From Motilimonas pumila (GTDB lineage: Bacteria > Pseudomonadota > Gammaproteobacteria > Enterobacterales > CBDFNC01), in the NCBI RefSeq assembly GCF_003596335.1, contig NZ_QZCH01000020.1, positions 1-64,000 of the forward strand: a DNA stretch of 64,000 bases. The letters run 5' to 3'. Position 1 is the stretch's first letter; the number at the start of each line of letters is the position of its first letter. Below are positions 54,159 to 64,000 of this stretch, piece by piece. The translations under genes and the position numbers were made by a program. The notes under the pieces were generated by a model. The model worked only from the letters and a program-made list of their open reading frames with translations. It did not search any database and was not told the DNA's origin.

Positions 54159-56057
54159 TTATTCTGCGGTTGGGTACGTAATTTCTGCTTTGTCTTGTAA
54201 AAGTTTAATCAAGGCTTGGTAGCTACCGTCCGCTTGAGCGCGTTGGATAAACTGTGACAATTGATCAACTTCTTTGGTGCTCTCAGCTGAGTTATTCACG
54301 TCTGCTACTTGGCTTAACTCAACCAATACAATGTCACCATTCATTTGCTCAACGGTTTCATAGCTCATTGCGCCAGCCGCAGGTTTAGCCATAGCAAACA
54401 CTGTATTAGCCACGGTTTGGTTAAAACCAGGGTTAATGCGAGAAATCGTTTCTTCTGGCTTGAAGCTCAGCGCCAAAGTCTCAATGTCAGCAGTAATGTC
54501 TTTGCCAGCACTCAGGTCATTAGACAACTTTTTAGCAAAGTCAGCGGCCGCTTGACCGGCTTTTTCTTGGCTTAGCTGCGCCACAATTTGGTCTTTAACT
54601 TCTGCTAATTCTTTCGCAGACTGCGCTTTATAATCCGTTACGCGAAACACAATCGATTGCTCAGGTGATAATTCAACCAGCTCAGAGTTTAAGCCTTCCT
54701 CACGGAAATCGATTGAAAACGCTTGGTTTAACACGAGAGGGTTAGCAATTTCACCCACAGCAGAAGCTTGACTGAAGAACTCTGTAGTCGCCACTTCAAG
54801 ACCGGCAGCGTCCGCTGCTTCTGATAGCGTATCTGGCACTTCAAATGCAAGCTCGCTGACCTGTTGTTGCTTCTCGTAGAATACCGCCATTGCTTTATCA
54901 CGCTTCAGCGTGGTCGCAATTTTGTCTTTTACTTCAGCAAGCGGTGCTACTGCATCAGCTTGAACATCAATAAGCTTGATAATGTGGTAACCAAACTCAC
55001 TTTTAACGACGCCAGAAAGGTCGCCTGCTGCAGTCAAGGCAAATGCCGCGTCATCAAACGCAGGGTCATTATCACCTTTTACAAACCAATCTAACTCACC
55101 GCCATTTTCACCACTAAAGGTATCATCGGAGTCCGATTTAGCCAATGCCGCAAAGTCTTCACCTTGGTTAAGCTTTTCAAGTAAGGCATAAGCTTGTTGC
55201 TCGGCATTTTCTTTGCTGCCATCCACCAAGATATGAGCCACTAGACGCTTTTCATCCGCTTTGTAGCTTTTTTGGTGCTCGTTGTAGTACTTGCTGATTT
55301 CATCATCAGACAGGGTAATGTCTTGGGCTAACGTTGCAACGTCAATCAGTACAAACTCCAGTTTAACTTGCTCTGGGTTTTGGAACTGCATAGGGTTCAT
55401 ATCGAAGTAGTTTTGCACTTCTTCGTCAGTCACTTTAACATCTGCCGCAAATTTGTCTGCAGGGATCGTTAGCTGGCGAATAGTACGCTCTTGCGTTTGC
55501 AGTTTTAACAGCTGCTCAGTCTCTACCGGTAAGCTAAACTCACTGGCAATGTAAGAGTTAAGCAATTGACGACGAGACATGTCTTGGCGTAAGTAATCTC
55601 TAAATTGCTCCGGCGAGTAGCTCGCACGACTCAATACCGCCAGATACGTTTGGTTATCAAATTGACCGTCACGCTGAAATTCAGGCATTTGACGAATCGC
55701 TTGCTTGATTTGCTCGTCGCTCACGCGTAAGCCAAGTTCATCAATCGCTTGGTCAGTTAAACGTTCACTGACAAGACGCTGCAATACGTTACTGCGTAAT
55801 TGTTGAGAGAAGTTAGGATCTGCTGCGATATTGGCAAAGGCATCACCGTATTGGTTTTCCATTTGCGAGCGTTCGTTTTGATAAGCCGTTTCAACGTCTT
55901 GGCGTGAGATGTCTTCACCATTGACGGTTACCGCTGCTTGCTCTGTGGTTGAGCCGAGATACCCACCTACCCCTGCTAATGCAAACGATAGAATGACCAC
56001 AATTAAAATTATTTTTGCCGCGGGCCCTTGTGCGCCTTCGCGAAACTTATCCAACAT
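54159..56057 (-). CDS. ppiD: PpiD, periplasmic folding chaperone
   Basis: A 632-aa membrane-anchored periplasmic chaperone. One membrane segment lies at about residues 15-35 (IILIVVILSFALAGVGGYL). A SurA-like N-terminal domain follows, then a parvulin-type domain (KRLVAHILVDGSKENAEQQAY through GGELDWFVKGDNDPAF and FGYHIIKLID). It assists proteins leaving the Sec translocon; family members have weak or no isomerase activity. It ends the tig-clpP-clpX-lon-hupB-ppiD block and has its own strong terminator. Confidence 0.95.
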   Translation of the reverse strand: MLDKFREGAQGPAAKIILIVVILSFALAGVGGYLGSTTEQAAVTVNGEDISRQDVETAYQNERSQMENQYGDAFANIAADPNFSQQLRSNVLQRLVSERLTDQAIDELGLRVSDEQIKQAIRQMPEFQRDGQFDNQTYLAVLSRASYSPEQFRDYLRQDMSRRQLLNSYIASEFSLPVETEQLLKLQTQERTIRQLTIPADKFAADVKVTDEEVQNYFDMNPMQFQNPEQVKLEFVLIDVATLAQDITLSDDEISKYYNEHQKSYKADEKRLVAHILVDGSKENAEQQAYALLEKLNQGEDFAALAKSDSDDTFSGENGGELDWFVKGDNDPAFDDAAFALTAAGDLSGVVKSEFGYHIIKLIDVQADAVAPLAEVKDKIATTLKRDKAMAVFYEKQQQVSELAFEVPDTLSEAADAAGLEVATTEFFSQASAVGEIANPLVLNQAFSIDFREEGLNSELVELSPEQSIVFRVTDYKAQSAKELAEVKDQIVAQLSQEKAGQAAADFAKKLSNDLSAGKDITADIETLALSFKPEETISRINPGFNQTVANTVFAMAKPAAGAMSYETVEQMNGDIVLVELSQVADVNNSAESTKEVDQLSQFIQRAQADGSYQALIKLLQDKAEITYPTAE

Positions 56058-56094
56058 GTTACTTCTCTCTTTATTCCTTGGACCAAGCCTAGAT

Positions 56095-56123
56095 AAAAAA
56101 AGCGCACCTGAATTAGATGCGCT
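56095..56123 (-). terminator. intrinsic terminator of hupB
   Basis: On the reverse strand AGCGCA, an 11-base loop and TGCGCT are followed by TTTTTTAT. It lies between hupB and ppiD. A second perfect 10-bp hairpin (56170-56179 with 56186-56195) lies directly after the hupB stop but lacks a U-tract. Confidence 0.8.
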
Positions 56124-56199
56124 GTTACCTGTCTCTCAGATTGGACAGCTTAGTCCAATTGTATCAAGTTTCCGTTTGCAAATCAGCAAACGGAATAGA

Positions 56200-56472
56200 T
56201 TAGTTTACTGCGTCTTTTAACGCTTTACCGGCTTTAAAGCCTGGTACTTTAGCAGCAGCGATTTGAATCTCTGCGCCAGTTTGTGGGTTACGACCAGTAC
56301 GCGCACTGCGCTCTTTTACAGAAAAAGTACCGAAGCCAACCAAGGCTACAGAATCGTCTTGTTGCAGTGCTTCTGTCACTGATTCAACAAATGCATCTAA
56401 TGCACGTCCTGCACCAGCTTTTGAAAGGTCAGCACCCTCAGCAATCTTATCGATAAGTTGAGCTTTATTCAC
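56200..56472 (-). CDS. hupB: DNA-binding protein HU-beta
   Basis: A 90-aa HU protein: [41 protein letters not shown] with the DNA-contact arm, and a basic C-terminus. It bends and compacts DNA as HU homo- or heterodimer. The length is exactly that of the family. It lies between lon and ppiD, as in E. coli. The gap to lon (209 bases) should hold its own promoter. Confidence 0.97.
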   Translation of the reverse strand: MNKAQLIDKIAEGADLSKAGAGRALDAFVESVTEALQQDDSVALVGFGTFSVKERSARTGRNPQTGAEIQIAAAKVPGFKAGKALKDAVN

Positions 56473-56614
56473 AGTTAGTCCCCTATATTTCTTATATTTA
56501 TTCGATTAATTTGCCAGTCTCCTCTGGAACCCTTAATCGAATTGATTCGTGAGTTTGACACTTTGACCCCTCGCGTACGACTGCAAAGCAAAATATCAAC
56601 TAGTTAAATCTAAT

Positions 56615-56633
56615 GCCAGCACTTGGGGCTGGC
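56615..56633 (-). terminator. hairpin after lon
   Basis: GCCAGC (56615-56620) pairs with GCTGGC (56628-56633) about 50 bases beyond the lon stop. On the reverse strand it is followed by ATTAGATTT, a poor U-tract, so termination may be weak. Confidence 0.45.
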
Positions 56634-56681
56634 AAGAAAATTCAGCCTTCAGACCCGCTAATTTTGCGGATCATCAACTTT

Positions 56682-59033
56682 TTATTTATTAACGACTTCA
56701 AAACCTTCTGGATTTTCTTGTAACGCTACGTTTAGCACCTCATCAATCCAACGAACAGGAATGATTTCGAGGGCATCTTTGACGTTATCAGGAATGTCTT
56801 CAAGGTCACGCGTGTTGTCATGAGGAATCAATACCGTATCGATACCACCTCGTAGCGCCGCTAGCAGTTTCTCTTTCAGTCCGCCAATGGGTAGCACTTC
56901 ACCGCGTAAGGTGATCTCACCTGTCATGGCCACATTAGCTTTAACTGGGTTCCCCGTTAGGGTTGAAACCAATGCCGTACACATTGCGATACCCGCACTT
57001 GGGCCGTCTTTTGGCGTCGCACCTTCAGGAACGTGAACATGAATGTCACGTTTTTCATAGAAATCGCCATTGATGCGGTATTTCTCTGCTCGTGAGCGTA
57101 CTACAGTCATGGCCGCTTGAATCGACTCTTGCATCACGTCGCCCAATGAACCTGTGTAGGTCAGTTTACCTTTACCCGGTACCGCAGACGTTTCGATAGT
57201 CAGTAAATCACCGCCGACCTCTGTCCATGCTAAGCCTGTAACTTGGCCAATTTGATTTTTATCATCGGCTTTGCCGTAATCAAAACGTTGCACACCCAAG
57301 AATTCTTTAAGGTTGTCCGAATTGATTGTCACTTGCTTGATGTCTTTATTAAGCAAAATTTTCTTCACTGCCTTACGACACAGCTTCGAAATTTCACGCT
57401 CAAGGCCACGTACGCCCGCTTCGCGAGTGTAATAACGAATAATGCCTACGATTGCACTGTCTTCAATCACTACTTCGTTAGCTTTAAGGCCGTTACGTTT
57501 GATTTGCTTGTCAATCAAATGCTGCTTCGAAATGTTGAGCTTTTCGTCTTCGGTGTAGCCGGATAGACGAATCACTTCCATTCTGTCTAGCAGTGGCCCC
57601 GGAATGTTCATCGAGTTTGACGTAGCCACAAACATGACGTCCGACAAATCGTAATCCACTTCAAGGTAATGGTCATTGAAACTGTTGTTTTGCTCTGGGT
57701 CTAATACCTCAAGCAACGCAGATGCTGGGTCACCACGCATGTCTGATGCCATCTTATCGATTTCATCTAACAAGAATAATGGGTTTTTCACGCCCACTTT
57801 TGACATCTTTTGAATCAGCTTACCTGGCATAGAACCAATGTAAGTACGGCGGTGGCCGCGTATTTCTGCTTCATCACGCACGCCGCCAAGGGCCATGCGA
57901 ATGTACTTACGCCCTGTTGACTTGGCAATCGATTGGCCTAGAGAGGTTTTACCAACGCCAGGAGGACCAACCAAACACAAGATGGGACCTTTTAATTTAT
58001 TGACTCGGTTTTGCACCGCCAGGTATTCAAGGATACGCTCTTTTACCTTCTCCAAACCATAATGGTCGGTGTCCAGTATTTGCTGCGCTTTGGCGAGATC
58101 TTTTTTCACCTTAGAGCGTTTTTTCCACGGTACGCCTATCATCCAGTCGATGTAACCGCGAACGACGGTGGCTTCTGCTGACATTGGCGACATCATTTTC
58201 AGCTTCTGCAATTCTGCCAGGGTTTTCTCTTTACCCTCTTCAGTCATGCCCGCTTCATCAATCTTTTTCGCTAACGCTTCAAACTCATCTGGCGCGTCAT
58301 CCAGTTCACCAAGCTCTTTTTGAATGGCTTTCATTTGCTCATTCAGATAGTACTCGCGCTGGCTTTTTTCCATTTGCTTTTTAACTCGGCTGCGAATTTT
58401 TTTCTCAACTTGCAGCAGGTCAATTTCAGACTCCATCATCGCCATGAGGTACTCTAGGCGCTCAGGAATAGACGCAATTTCTAATACACTTTGCTTGTCT
58501 TCAAGCTTTAGCGGCATGTGCGCAGCCATGGTATCTGCCAAGCGATCTGCGTCTTCTATTGCGCTCACCGAAGTCATTACTTCAGGTGGAATTTTTTTGT
58601 TAAGCTTTACATAGCCTTCAAACTGGCCAATTGCGCTGCGAATAAGGACTTCTTCTTCGCGCTCATCAATTTCTTCATGAGCCAGTTCTTCAACTTCGGC
58701 AACAAAGAATTCTTCTTTGTCTAAGAAGCACTCAACCTTGGCACGGCGATTACCTTCTACCAATACCTTTACTGTACCGTCAGGCAGTTTCAACAACTGT
58801 AAAATGTTGGCAATGGTACCCACATCGAACATGTCACTGGTATCAGGATCGTCAGTGGACGCATCACGCTGGGCAACCAATAATACTTGCTTCCCCTTGT
58901 CCATGGCGGCTTCAAGACAAGAGATAGACTTTTCACGGCCTACAAACAGTGGAATAACCATATGTGGATAAACCACCACATCCCTTAATGGTAAGACTGG
59001 GATTTCTATGCGCTCGGAACGCTCTAAACTCAT
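56682..59033 (-). CDS. lon: ATP-dependent protease Lon
   Basis: A 783-aa protease with the N-terminal substrate-binding LON domain ([21 protein letters not shown]) and a coiled-coil region. The AAA+ module has Walker A GPPGVGKT near residue 356, and the C-terminal protease has the catalytic Ser679 in DGPSAGIA. It degrades damaged and regulatory proteins. Length matches E. coli Lon (784). A sigma-32-like promoter precedes it. It sits between clpX and hupB in the conserved order. Confidence 0.98.
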   Translation of the reverse strand: MSLERSERIEIPVLPLRDVVVYPHMVIPLFVGREKSISCLEAAMDKGKQVLLVAQRDASTDDPDTSDMFDVGTIANILQLLKLPDGTVKVLVEGNRRAKVECFLDKEEFFVAEVEELAHEEIDEREEEVLIRSAIGQFEGYVKLNKKIPPEVMTSVSAIEDADRLADTMAAHMPLKLEDKQSVLEIASIPERLEYLMAMMESEIDLLQVEKKIRSRVKKQMEKSQREYYLNEQMKAIQKELGELDDAPDEFEALAKKIDEAGMTEEGKEKTLAELQKLKMMSPMSAEATVVRGYIDWMIGVPWKKRSKVKKDLAKAQQILDTDHYGLEKVKERILEYLAVQNRVNKLKGPILCLVGPPGVGKTSLGQSIAKSTGRKYIRMALGGVRDEAEIRGHRRTYIGSMPGKLIQKMSKVGVKNPLFLLDEIDKMASDMRGDPASALLEVLDPEQNNSFNDHYLEVDYDLSDVMFVATSNSMNIPGPLLDRMEVIRLSGYTEDEKLNISKQHLIDKQIKRNGLKANEVVIEDSAIVGIIRYYTREAGVRGLEREISKLCRKAVKKILLNKDIKQVTINSDNLKEFLGVQRFDYGKADDKNQIGQVTGLAWTEVGGDLLTIETSAVPGKGKLTYTGSLGDVMQESIQAAMTVVRSRAEKYRINGDFYEKRDIHVHVPEGATPKDGPSAGIAMCTALVSTLTGNPVKANVAMTGEITLRGEVLPIGGLKEKLLAALRGGIDTVLIPHDNTRDLEDIPDNVKDALEIIPVRWIDEVLNVALQENPEGFEVVNK

Positions 59034-59072
59034 TATGTCCTCTCTGTTTGAATTCTAGGGCACTATTAACCA

Positions 59073-59102
59073 GTATATTGGGGCTTAAAAGAAAGATTCA
59101 AT
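59073..59102 (-). promoter_or_regulatory. sigma-32-like heat-shock promoter of lon
   Basis: On the reverse strand ATTGAAT, 12 bases and CCCCAATATAC resemble the E. coli lon heat-shock promoter (TTGAAT and CCCCATATAC). It lies 40 to 70 bases upstream of the lon start. Confidence 0.7.
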
Positions 59103-59130
59103 GGCTAATAAAGCAAAAAAGTGAAAAAAC

Positions 59131-59152
59131 AAAAAAGGGGCCGATTGGCCCC
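59131..59152 (-). terminator. strong intrinsic terminator of clpX
   Basis: On the reverse strand GGGGCC-AATC-GGCCCC is followed by TTTTTTG. It lies 22 bases after the clpX stop and isolates lon. Confidence 0.92.
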
Positions 59153-59174
59153 TAAATAATTGTTTGAAAAAGCA

Positions 59175-60458
59175 TCATTCTGATGAAGCGGCTTGATTAT
59201 CATTACTTTCGTAAATCAAGATAGGATCAGATTCACCTTTAATAACTGTTTCATCAATCACTACTTTGCTGACGTCTACCGCAGACGGCAGGTCATACAT
59301 AGTGTTAAGCAACACTTGCTCAACAATTGAACGCAAACCACGTGCACCCGTTTTACGGTCCATCGCTTTTTGCGCGATTGCTTGCAACGCGTCATCTCGG
59401 AACTCAAGTTCAACGTCTTCAAGCTCAAATAATGCCGCGTATTGCTTGGTCAGCGCGTTCTTCGGCTCTTTCAAAATCTGAATCAAGGCATCCGCGTCCA
59501 ACTCGGTTAGGGTTGCCACAACCGGTAAACGACCAATAAACTCAGGAATCAAACCATATTTGACCAAATCTTCTGGCTCGGTCTTGGTAAAGATTTCAGA
59601 CAAGCTTGCCTTGTTATCTTTTGACTGCACATTGGCGCCAAAGCCAATCCCAGTGCCCGTATGAACCCTTTGTTCAATCACTTTATCTAGGCCGGCAAAT
59701 GCACCGCCACAGATAAACAAGATCTTACTGGTATCTACCTGCAAGAATTCTTGTTGCGGGTGCTTGCGTCCACCTTGCGGCGGCACAGAAGCAACCGTGC
59801 CTTCGATCAGTTTCAGTAAGGCTTGTTGCACACCTTCACCTGACACGTCACGGGTAATTGACGGGTTATCTGATTTACGTGAAATCTTATCAATCTCATC
59901 AATGTAAACGATACCACGTTGCGCTTTGTCAACGTCATAGTCACATTTTTGCAGTAACTTCTGGATGATGTTTTCAACGTCTTCCCCCACATAACCCGCT
60001 TCGGTTAAGGTGGTGGCATCCGCCATAGTGAAAGGCACATCCAATAAGCGCGCCAGTGTTTCTGCCAGCAATGTTTTACCACTGCCCGTTGGGCCAATCA
60101 GCAAGATGTTACTTTTGCCTAACTCAACCCCGTCAGCTACTGCGTCGATATTACGCAGTCGCTTGTAGTGATTGTAAACGGCTACCGCCAAGACTTTTTT
60201 GGCATGCTCTTGGCCTATCACGTAATCATCTAAGTGGGCTCGGATTTCGTGTGGTGTGGGTAGACGGTCACCTTCTTGCTTAGGTGCAATTTCTTTGATC
60301 TCTTCACGAATAATATCGTTACAAAGCTCTACACACTCATCACAGATATAAACGGAAGGGCCAGCAATTAACTTCCTTACCTCATGTTGGCTCTTGCCAC
60401 AAAAGGAGCAATATAGAAGTTTGCCACTATCACCCTCTCCTTTACGCTTATCTGTCAT
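59175..60458 (-). CDS. clpX: ClpX, ATPase subunit of ClpXP
   Basis: A 427-aa AAA+ unfoldase. The zinc-binding domain has Cys17, Cys20, Cys39 and Cys42. Walker A is GPTGSGKT at residues 122-129, Walker B reads [11 protein letters not shown], and the ClpP-contact IGF loop appears as GIGFGANV. It unfolds tagged substrates and feeds them to ClpP. It follows clpP by 96 bases and is probably co-transcribed with it. Confidence 0.98.
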   Translation of the reverse strand: MTDKRKGEGDSGKLLYCSFCGKSQHEVRKLIAGPSVYICDECVELCNDIIREEIKEIAPKQEGDRLPTPHEIRAHLDDYVIGQEHAKKVLAVAVYNHYKRLRNIDAVADGVELGKSNILLIGPTGSGKTLLAETLARLLDVPFTMADATTLTEAGYVGEDVENIIQKLLQKCDYDVDKAQRGIVYIDEIDKISRKSDNPSITRDVSGEGVQQALLKLIEGTVASVPPQGGRKHPQQEFLQVDTSKILFICGGAFAGLDKVIEQRVHTGTGIGFGANVQSKDNKASLSEIFTKTEPEDLVKYGLIPEFIGRLPVVATLTELDADALIQILKEPKNALTKQYAALFELEDVELEFRDDALQAIAQKAMDRKTGARGLRSIVEQVLLNTMYDLPSAVDVSKVVIDETVIKGESDPILIYESNDNQAASSE

Positions 60459-60554
60459 TCGTTAACCTCATAATTTGGCAATGTGCCATTTTGGTTCAAA
60501 CTGACGGTTTGAACCTACGCTTCATTAAAGTTTAATGCAGTTACTAAAAAATGC

Positions 60555-61178
60555 TTAATCTCTTCGCTCTAGGATAGAGTCAACAATGCCATAGTCAACG
60601 GCTTGTTGAGCTGTCATAAAGTTATCGCGATCCGTATCACGGGCGATGACATCATATTCTTGGCCAGTGTGATGTGCGAGCAACTCGTTCATGCGACGTT
60701 TGGTGCGCAAAATTTCCTGAGCATGGATTTCAAAGTCAGATGCCTGACCTTGGAAGCCACCAAGGGGCTGATGAATCATAACTTTAGCATTGGGTAATAC
60801 GTGGCGTTTGCCTTCAGTACCACCGGCTAATAAGAAAGCGCCCATGCTCGCCGCTAAGCCCATACATACAGTGCTTACGTCTGGTTTAATAAACTGCATC
60901 GTGTCATAGATTGACATGCCCGCACTGATTGAGCCACCTGGCGAATTGATGTAAAGAAAAATATCTTTGTCTGGGTTTTCCGACTCTAAGAATAGTAACT
61001 GCGCGGCGACTAGGTTCGCCATATGATCTTCGACTTGACCGGTAAGGAAAATAACCCGTTCTTTTAATAAACGAGAATAAATATCATAAGAGCGTTCACC
61101 TTTAGAGGTTTGCTCTACCACCATAGGTACAAGGGCATTGCTTGGCGCATCAAACATAGGATCGTAACTTTTTGACAT
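60555..61178 (-). CDS. clpP: ClpP, protease subunit of ClpXP
   Basis: A 207-aa serine peptidase. The catalytic triad is visible: Ser111 (GLAASMGAF), His136 (VMIHQPLGG) and Asp185 (RDTDRDNF). A short propeptide-like N-terminus precedes ALVPMVVEQ. It forms tetradecamers and works with ClpX. It is separated from tig by a terminator hairpin, so it probably has its own promoter as well. Confidence 0.98.
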   Translation of the reverse strand: MSKSYDPMFDAPSNALVPMVVEQTSKGERSYDIYSRLLKERVIFLTGQVEDHMANLVAAQLLFLESENPDKDIFLYINSPGGSISAGMSIYDTMQFIKPDVSTVCMGLAASMGAFLLAGGTEGKRHVLPNAKVMIHQPLGGFQGQASDFEIHAQEILRTKRRMNELLAHHTGQEYDVIARDTDRDNFMTAQQAVDYGIVDSILERRD

Positions 61179-61195
61179 AGATGGTTGTCCTTAAA

Positions 61196-61229
61196 CAAAA
61201 ATGGCTCGGGTGATCATCACACGAGCCAT
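61196..61229 (-). terminator. large hairpin terminator after tig
   Basis: The stretch 61201-61229 forms 14-base arms with one mismatch around a single base (ATGGCTCG...CGAGCCAT). On the reverse strand it is followed by TTTTTG. It lies about 30 bases after the tig stop and 20 bases before clpP. Confidence 0.85.
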
Positions 61230-61260
61230 TATAAGCGTCAGATTCGACTAATTGTCAAAT

Positions 61261-62577
61261 CTATTGTGCGTTAGCTGCTGCTTTATTCATAACTTCTTCA
61301 AAAGTTGTTTCTTTTTCGACCACTTTTGATTTTTCTAAGATGAACTCAACGGCTTGCTCTTCTAGCGCAACGTTTTGAATGTTTTGTAGCGCTTCTTTGT
61401 TGCTTTGGTAGTAGCTGATTACTTCTTGTGGATCTTCGTAAGCAGATGCCGCGTTTTCAATGATAGTAGTTACGCGTGCTTCTTCTACTTTAAGCTCGTT
61501 TGCTTTGATCACTTCACCAAGTAGTAGACCTACTTTTACGCGACGTGCAGCTTGCTCTTCAAACAGCTCCGCAGGTAGCTCAGGCATGTTTTTAGGATCT
61601 ACTTGACCGCCAAAACGTTGAACCGCTTGCTGGCGTAATACGTCAACTTCACTTGCAAGCAATGACTTAGGTACTTCGATTTCGTTCGCGTTTACTAGCG
61701 CATCAAGTACTTGCTCTTTAGTGTTGTTTTTCAGCGTTTGCTCAAGCTCACGCTTCATGTTTTTGCCAACTTCTGTTTTAAGATCTTCAACTTGACCGCT
61801 TTCTACGCCAAATTTCTTCACGAATTCTTCGTTGATCTCTGGTAGCTCAAGCGCTTCAACTTGAGTCAGTTTGATAGCAAATTTAGCCGCTTTACCTTTT
61901 AGGTTTTCAGCGTGGTATTCTTCAGGGAAAGTTACATCGATGTCGAACTCTTCACCCGCTTTCTTACCTTTAACGCCTTCTTCAAAGCCAGGGATCATAC
62001 GACCAGAACCGATAACCAGTTTGAACGCTTCTGCTTTACCGCCTTCAAACTCTTCACCGTCGATAGTACCAACGAAGTCGATAGTCGCTTGGTTGTCGTC
62101 TGCTGCAGCTGCATCAACGATTGACCATGTAGCGTGTTGCTTACGCAGTGTTTCTAGCATGTTATCTAGGTCAGCGTCTTCAACTGAAGCAACTTGCTTC
62201 TCTACTGATAGTTCGTCAAACGCGCCGATAGCCACTTCTGGGTATACTTCAAACGTTGCAACGAAAGTGAAGTCTTCACCTTCTTGACGTGCCGCAGGCT
62301 CAAGAGCCGGTGCACCCGCAGGGTTTAACTTCTCAGCCATGATCGCTTCGAAGAAGTTACGTTGCATTAGTTCACCAGCAATATCTTGAGACACGGCTGC
62401 GCCAAAACGCTTCTTGATAACTTTCGCTGGAACTTTACCAGGACGGAAACCGTCGATGCGTTGTGTTTTAGCTAGCTGACGAAGACGACCATCAAGTTCT
62501 TGATCGAATTTTTCAGCTGGAACGGTGATCGTAAGACGGCGTTCTAGACCTTGAGTCGTCTCTACTGATGCTTGCAT
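61261..62577 (-). CDS. tig: trigger factor
   Basis: A 438-aa ribosome-associated chaperone. The ribosome-binding motif [17 protein letters not shown] lies near residues 44-60. The FKBP-type peptidyl-prolyl isomerase domain ([32 protein letters not shown]) sits in the middle, and a helical C-terminal domain follows. It binds nascent chains at the exit tunnel. It is the first gene of tig-clpP-clpX. GAGGT precedes the ATG. Confidence 0.97.
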   Translation of the reverse strand: MQASVETTQGLERRLTITVPAEKFDQELDGRLRQLAKTQRIDGFRPGKVPAKVIKKRFGAAVSQDIAGELMQRNFFEAIMAEKLNPAGAPALEPAARQEGEDFTFVATFEVYPEVAIGAFDELSVEKQVASVEDADLDNMLETLRKQHATWSIVDAAAADDNQATIDFVGTIDGEEFEGGKAEAFKLVIGSGRMIPGFEEGVKGKKAGEEFDIDVTFPEEYHAENLKGKAAKFAIKLTQVEALELPEINEEFVKKFGVESGQVEDLKTEVGKNMKRELEQTLKNNTKEQVLDALVNANEIEVPKSLLASEVDVLRQQAVQRFGGQVDPKNMPELPAELFEEQAARRVKVGLLLGEVIKANELKVEEARVTTIIENAASAYEDPQEVISYYQSNKEALQNIQNVALEEQAVEFILEKSKVVEKETTFEEVMNKAAANAQ

Positions 62578-62624
62578 TGTATTACCTCAAATCTTTTCGG
62601 CATCAATTGGCCGAATTATTTCTA

Positions 62625-62648
62625 TAAAAAGGTAGCAAACTACCTTTT
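62625..62648 (-). terminator. intrinsic terminator upstream of tig
   Basis: On the reverse strand AAAAGGTAG-TTTG-CTACCTTTT is a perfect 9-bp stem running into TTTTTAT. It ends transcripts from cheV before tig, or lies in the tig leader as an attenuator if the promoter is upstream. Confidence 0.75.
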
Positions 62649-62847
62649 ACGTGTTAAAAGTCAAGCCAGAGCGGGTCTGACTTGTAAAATTTGGTGCGAT
62701 TGAGTGAATCAACCTAAAATTTGACGCAGCATTATAGCTGCGCTTTGGCAATGAGTCGAGGCCACAAATGAGCCAAATAGTGAAGGGAGTCGCAATAACG
62801 CTGCCGATAACAAGGTTATTGCTGAAAAATCAGTGGATTTTAAGACC

Positions 62848-63789
62848 TTAAGGTAAGACTTGCTTCAATCGCGTTTGCACCACTTCAACCAATAAATCAG
62901 GCTGAAATTTGGAAATAAAGGCGTTACAACCCACTTTTTCTACCATGGCATTGTTAAAACTGCCACTTAAAGAAGTATTGAGCGCAATGTATAAATCGTT
63001 CATGCGAGGGTCGTTACGCACTTCATATGTAAGCTTGTAACCGTCCATCACTGGCATCTCTGCGTCAGTGATCATCATTAGTATTTCATCATCAATGTTT
63101 ATACCTGCGTCACACCAGCCTTTTAGCATGTTCAGTGCTTCCATGCCGTTATTAACGCTAATGACCTCTATTCCAAGCTGGGCTAAAGTATCAGATACTT
63201 GCCTTCTGGCCGTTGAAGAGTCATCAGCGTGCAAAATTTTTCGCCCGGCAAACTCGCTAATGATATTTTCATCTAAGGTATCTTCAGAAATTTCAATGTT
63301 GTAAGTAACTATTTCCGCCAGGACTTTTTCAACATCAATGATTTCAACCAATTGCTGCTGGTCATGATGAGTAATTTGCGTTATCGCAGTTAAGTAATGG
63401 TTTTTACCCACTGTACTGGGCGGCGGCATGATGTCTTGCCAGGTTAAGTTAACAATATGCTCAACTTGGCCCACCAAAAAACCCTGCACGCTGCGGTTAT
63501 ACTCGGTAATAACTAAATTACACTTTTGATCAACGTCAATGGGGTTCATGCCAATAGCTTCACGTAAATTGATCACCGGAATGCTTTGACCCCGTAACGT
63601 CGCAACACCGCAGACTTTCGGGTGGGCATTGGGCATGGCATTAAGTTTAGGTAATTGCACCACTTCTTTGACTTTAAAGACATTGATGGCAAAAAGCTGA
63701 TGCGTTTGCAGCCTAAATAGCAACAGCTCTAATCGGTTCTCACCAACCAGTTGTGTCCTTTGGTCAACGGTTTCAAGAATATTCGCCAT
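62848..63789 (-). CDS. cheV: CheV, CheW-REC chemotaxis coupling protein
   Basis: A 313-aa protein with an N-terminal CheW-like domain (residues about 15-165, ELLLFRLQTHQLFAINVFKVKEVV). A C-terminal receiver domain starts at ILHADDSSTARR; the expected phospho-acceptor is Asp242 in MMITDAEMPVMDGY. It couples receptors to CheA and may adapt the signal by phosphorylation. It is a single-gene unit, away from any che cluster, as is common for cheV in this class. Confidence 0.94.
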   Translation of the reverse strand: MANILETVDQRTQLVGENRLELLLFRLQTHQLFAINVFKVKEVVQLPKLNAMPNAHPKVCGVATLRGQSIPVINLREAIGMNPIDVDQKCNLVITEYNRSVQGFLVGQVEHIVNLTWQDIMPPPSTVGKNHYLTAITQITHHDQQQLVEIIDVEKVLAEIVTYNIEISEDTLDENIISEFAGRKILHADDSSTARRQVSDTLAQLGIEVISVNNGMEALNMLKGWCDAGINIDDEILMMITDAEMPVMDGYKLTYEVRNDPRMNDLYIALNTSLSGSFNNAMVEKVGCNAFISKFQPDLLVEVVQTRLKQVLP

Positions 63790-63915
63790 TGCTACCTCTG
63801 ATAATTGAAATATATTCCATAGCTTGCATAATAGCCGTCTATTAAAGAAGCTTAGCCAATTCGCTCAAACTTCGCCCCTTTATGAAAGTATTAACCAAGA
63901 GCTAACAGTTGTAAT

Positions 63916-64000
63916 ATGCGAGATTTAACTTTTTCTGGCGTTAAAGCCCACCCTTTGGCCGTTGCTATTATGTTTTTGTTGGCCATGGCCGTACTGTTAT
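63916..64000 (+). CDS. partial gene, N-terminus of a probable membrane protein
   Basis: An ATG at 63916 opens a frame that stays open to the window edge and encodes MRDLTFSGVKAHPLAVAIM followed by a hydrophobic run (FLLAMAVLL). The first membrane segment therefore begins near residue 14. It diverges from cheV. The upstream ribosome-binding site is weak. Too little is present to name it. Confidence 0.45.
   Translation, partial: MRDLTFSGVKAHPLAVAIMFLLAMAVLL

Noticed and set aside
1..64000. CRISPR array or prophage
   Set aside because: No regularly spaced repeats and no phage structural, lysis or integrase genes were seen; IS remnants are the only mobile traces.

Overview
The window reads as chromosomal DNA from a marine-type gammaproteobacterium (Alteromonadales/Aeromonadales/Vibrionales range; the genus cannot be fixed from sequence alone). 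The right two thirds follows gene orders known from enterobacteria and relatives: alaA-yfbR, ycjF-ycjX-pspCBA/pspF-sapABCDF, and tig-clpP-clpX-lon-hupB-ppiD. The left third is accessory in character.

Left accessory part (1-21.6 kb). It opens with an unrecognised 604-aa protein followed by an exported protein with one haem c motif. Next come broken insertion sequences (IS3- and IS5-type) on both sides of an AraC-type regulator. A seven-gene reverse-strand Bat/MoxR operon (MoxR ATPase, DUF58, DUF4381, two VWA membrane proteins, a TPR protein and BatD) follows. A forward-strand cluster of exported proteins comes next: two tandem DUF1254/DUF1214 paralogs, a diverged M19 dipeptidase, a Crp/Fnr regulator and a third DUF1254/DUF1214 protein. 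A cytoplasmic-looking PhoD-type phosphoesterase and a decayed region close this part. A near-identical 50-bp direct repeat (5340-5389 and 15451-15500) brackets the IS5 remnant, the Bat operon and the DUF1254 pair. A tRNA 3'-end-like fragment with a terminator sits at the border with the conserved chromosome (about 21.5 kb).

Middle (21.6-43.2 kb). sohB and yciK diverge. A LysR regulator precedes pxpA-pxpB-pxpC (5-oxoprolinase). The ylqF GTPase is followed by a TAXI-type TRAP transporter with a universal stress protein. Then come an orphan LytS-type histidine kinase, metR with a consensus MetR box, alaA-yfbR-dgt, a TetR-regulated pair of glutathione S-transferases, and sanA.

Right (43.4-64 kb). 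The envelope-stress block has ycjX-ycjF and pspABC on one strand, behind a textbook sigma-54 promoter, with divergent pspF followed by sapABCDF. Then comes the proteostasis block ppiD, hupB, lon (with a sigma-32-like promoter), clpX, clpP and tig, in which intrinsic terminators separate several genes. cheV and the first codons of an unknown membrane protein end the window. No CRISPR array, rRNA gene or intact tRNA gene was seen.
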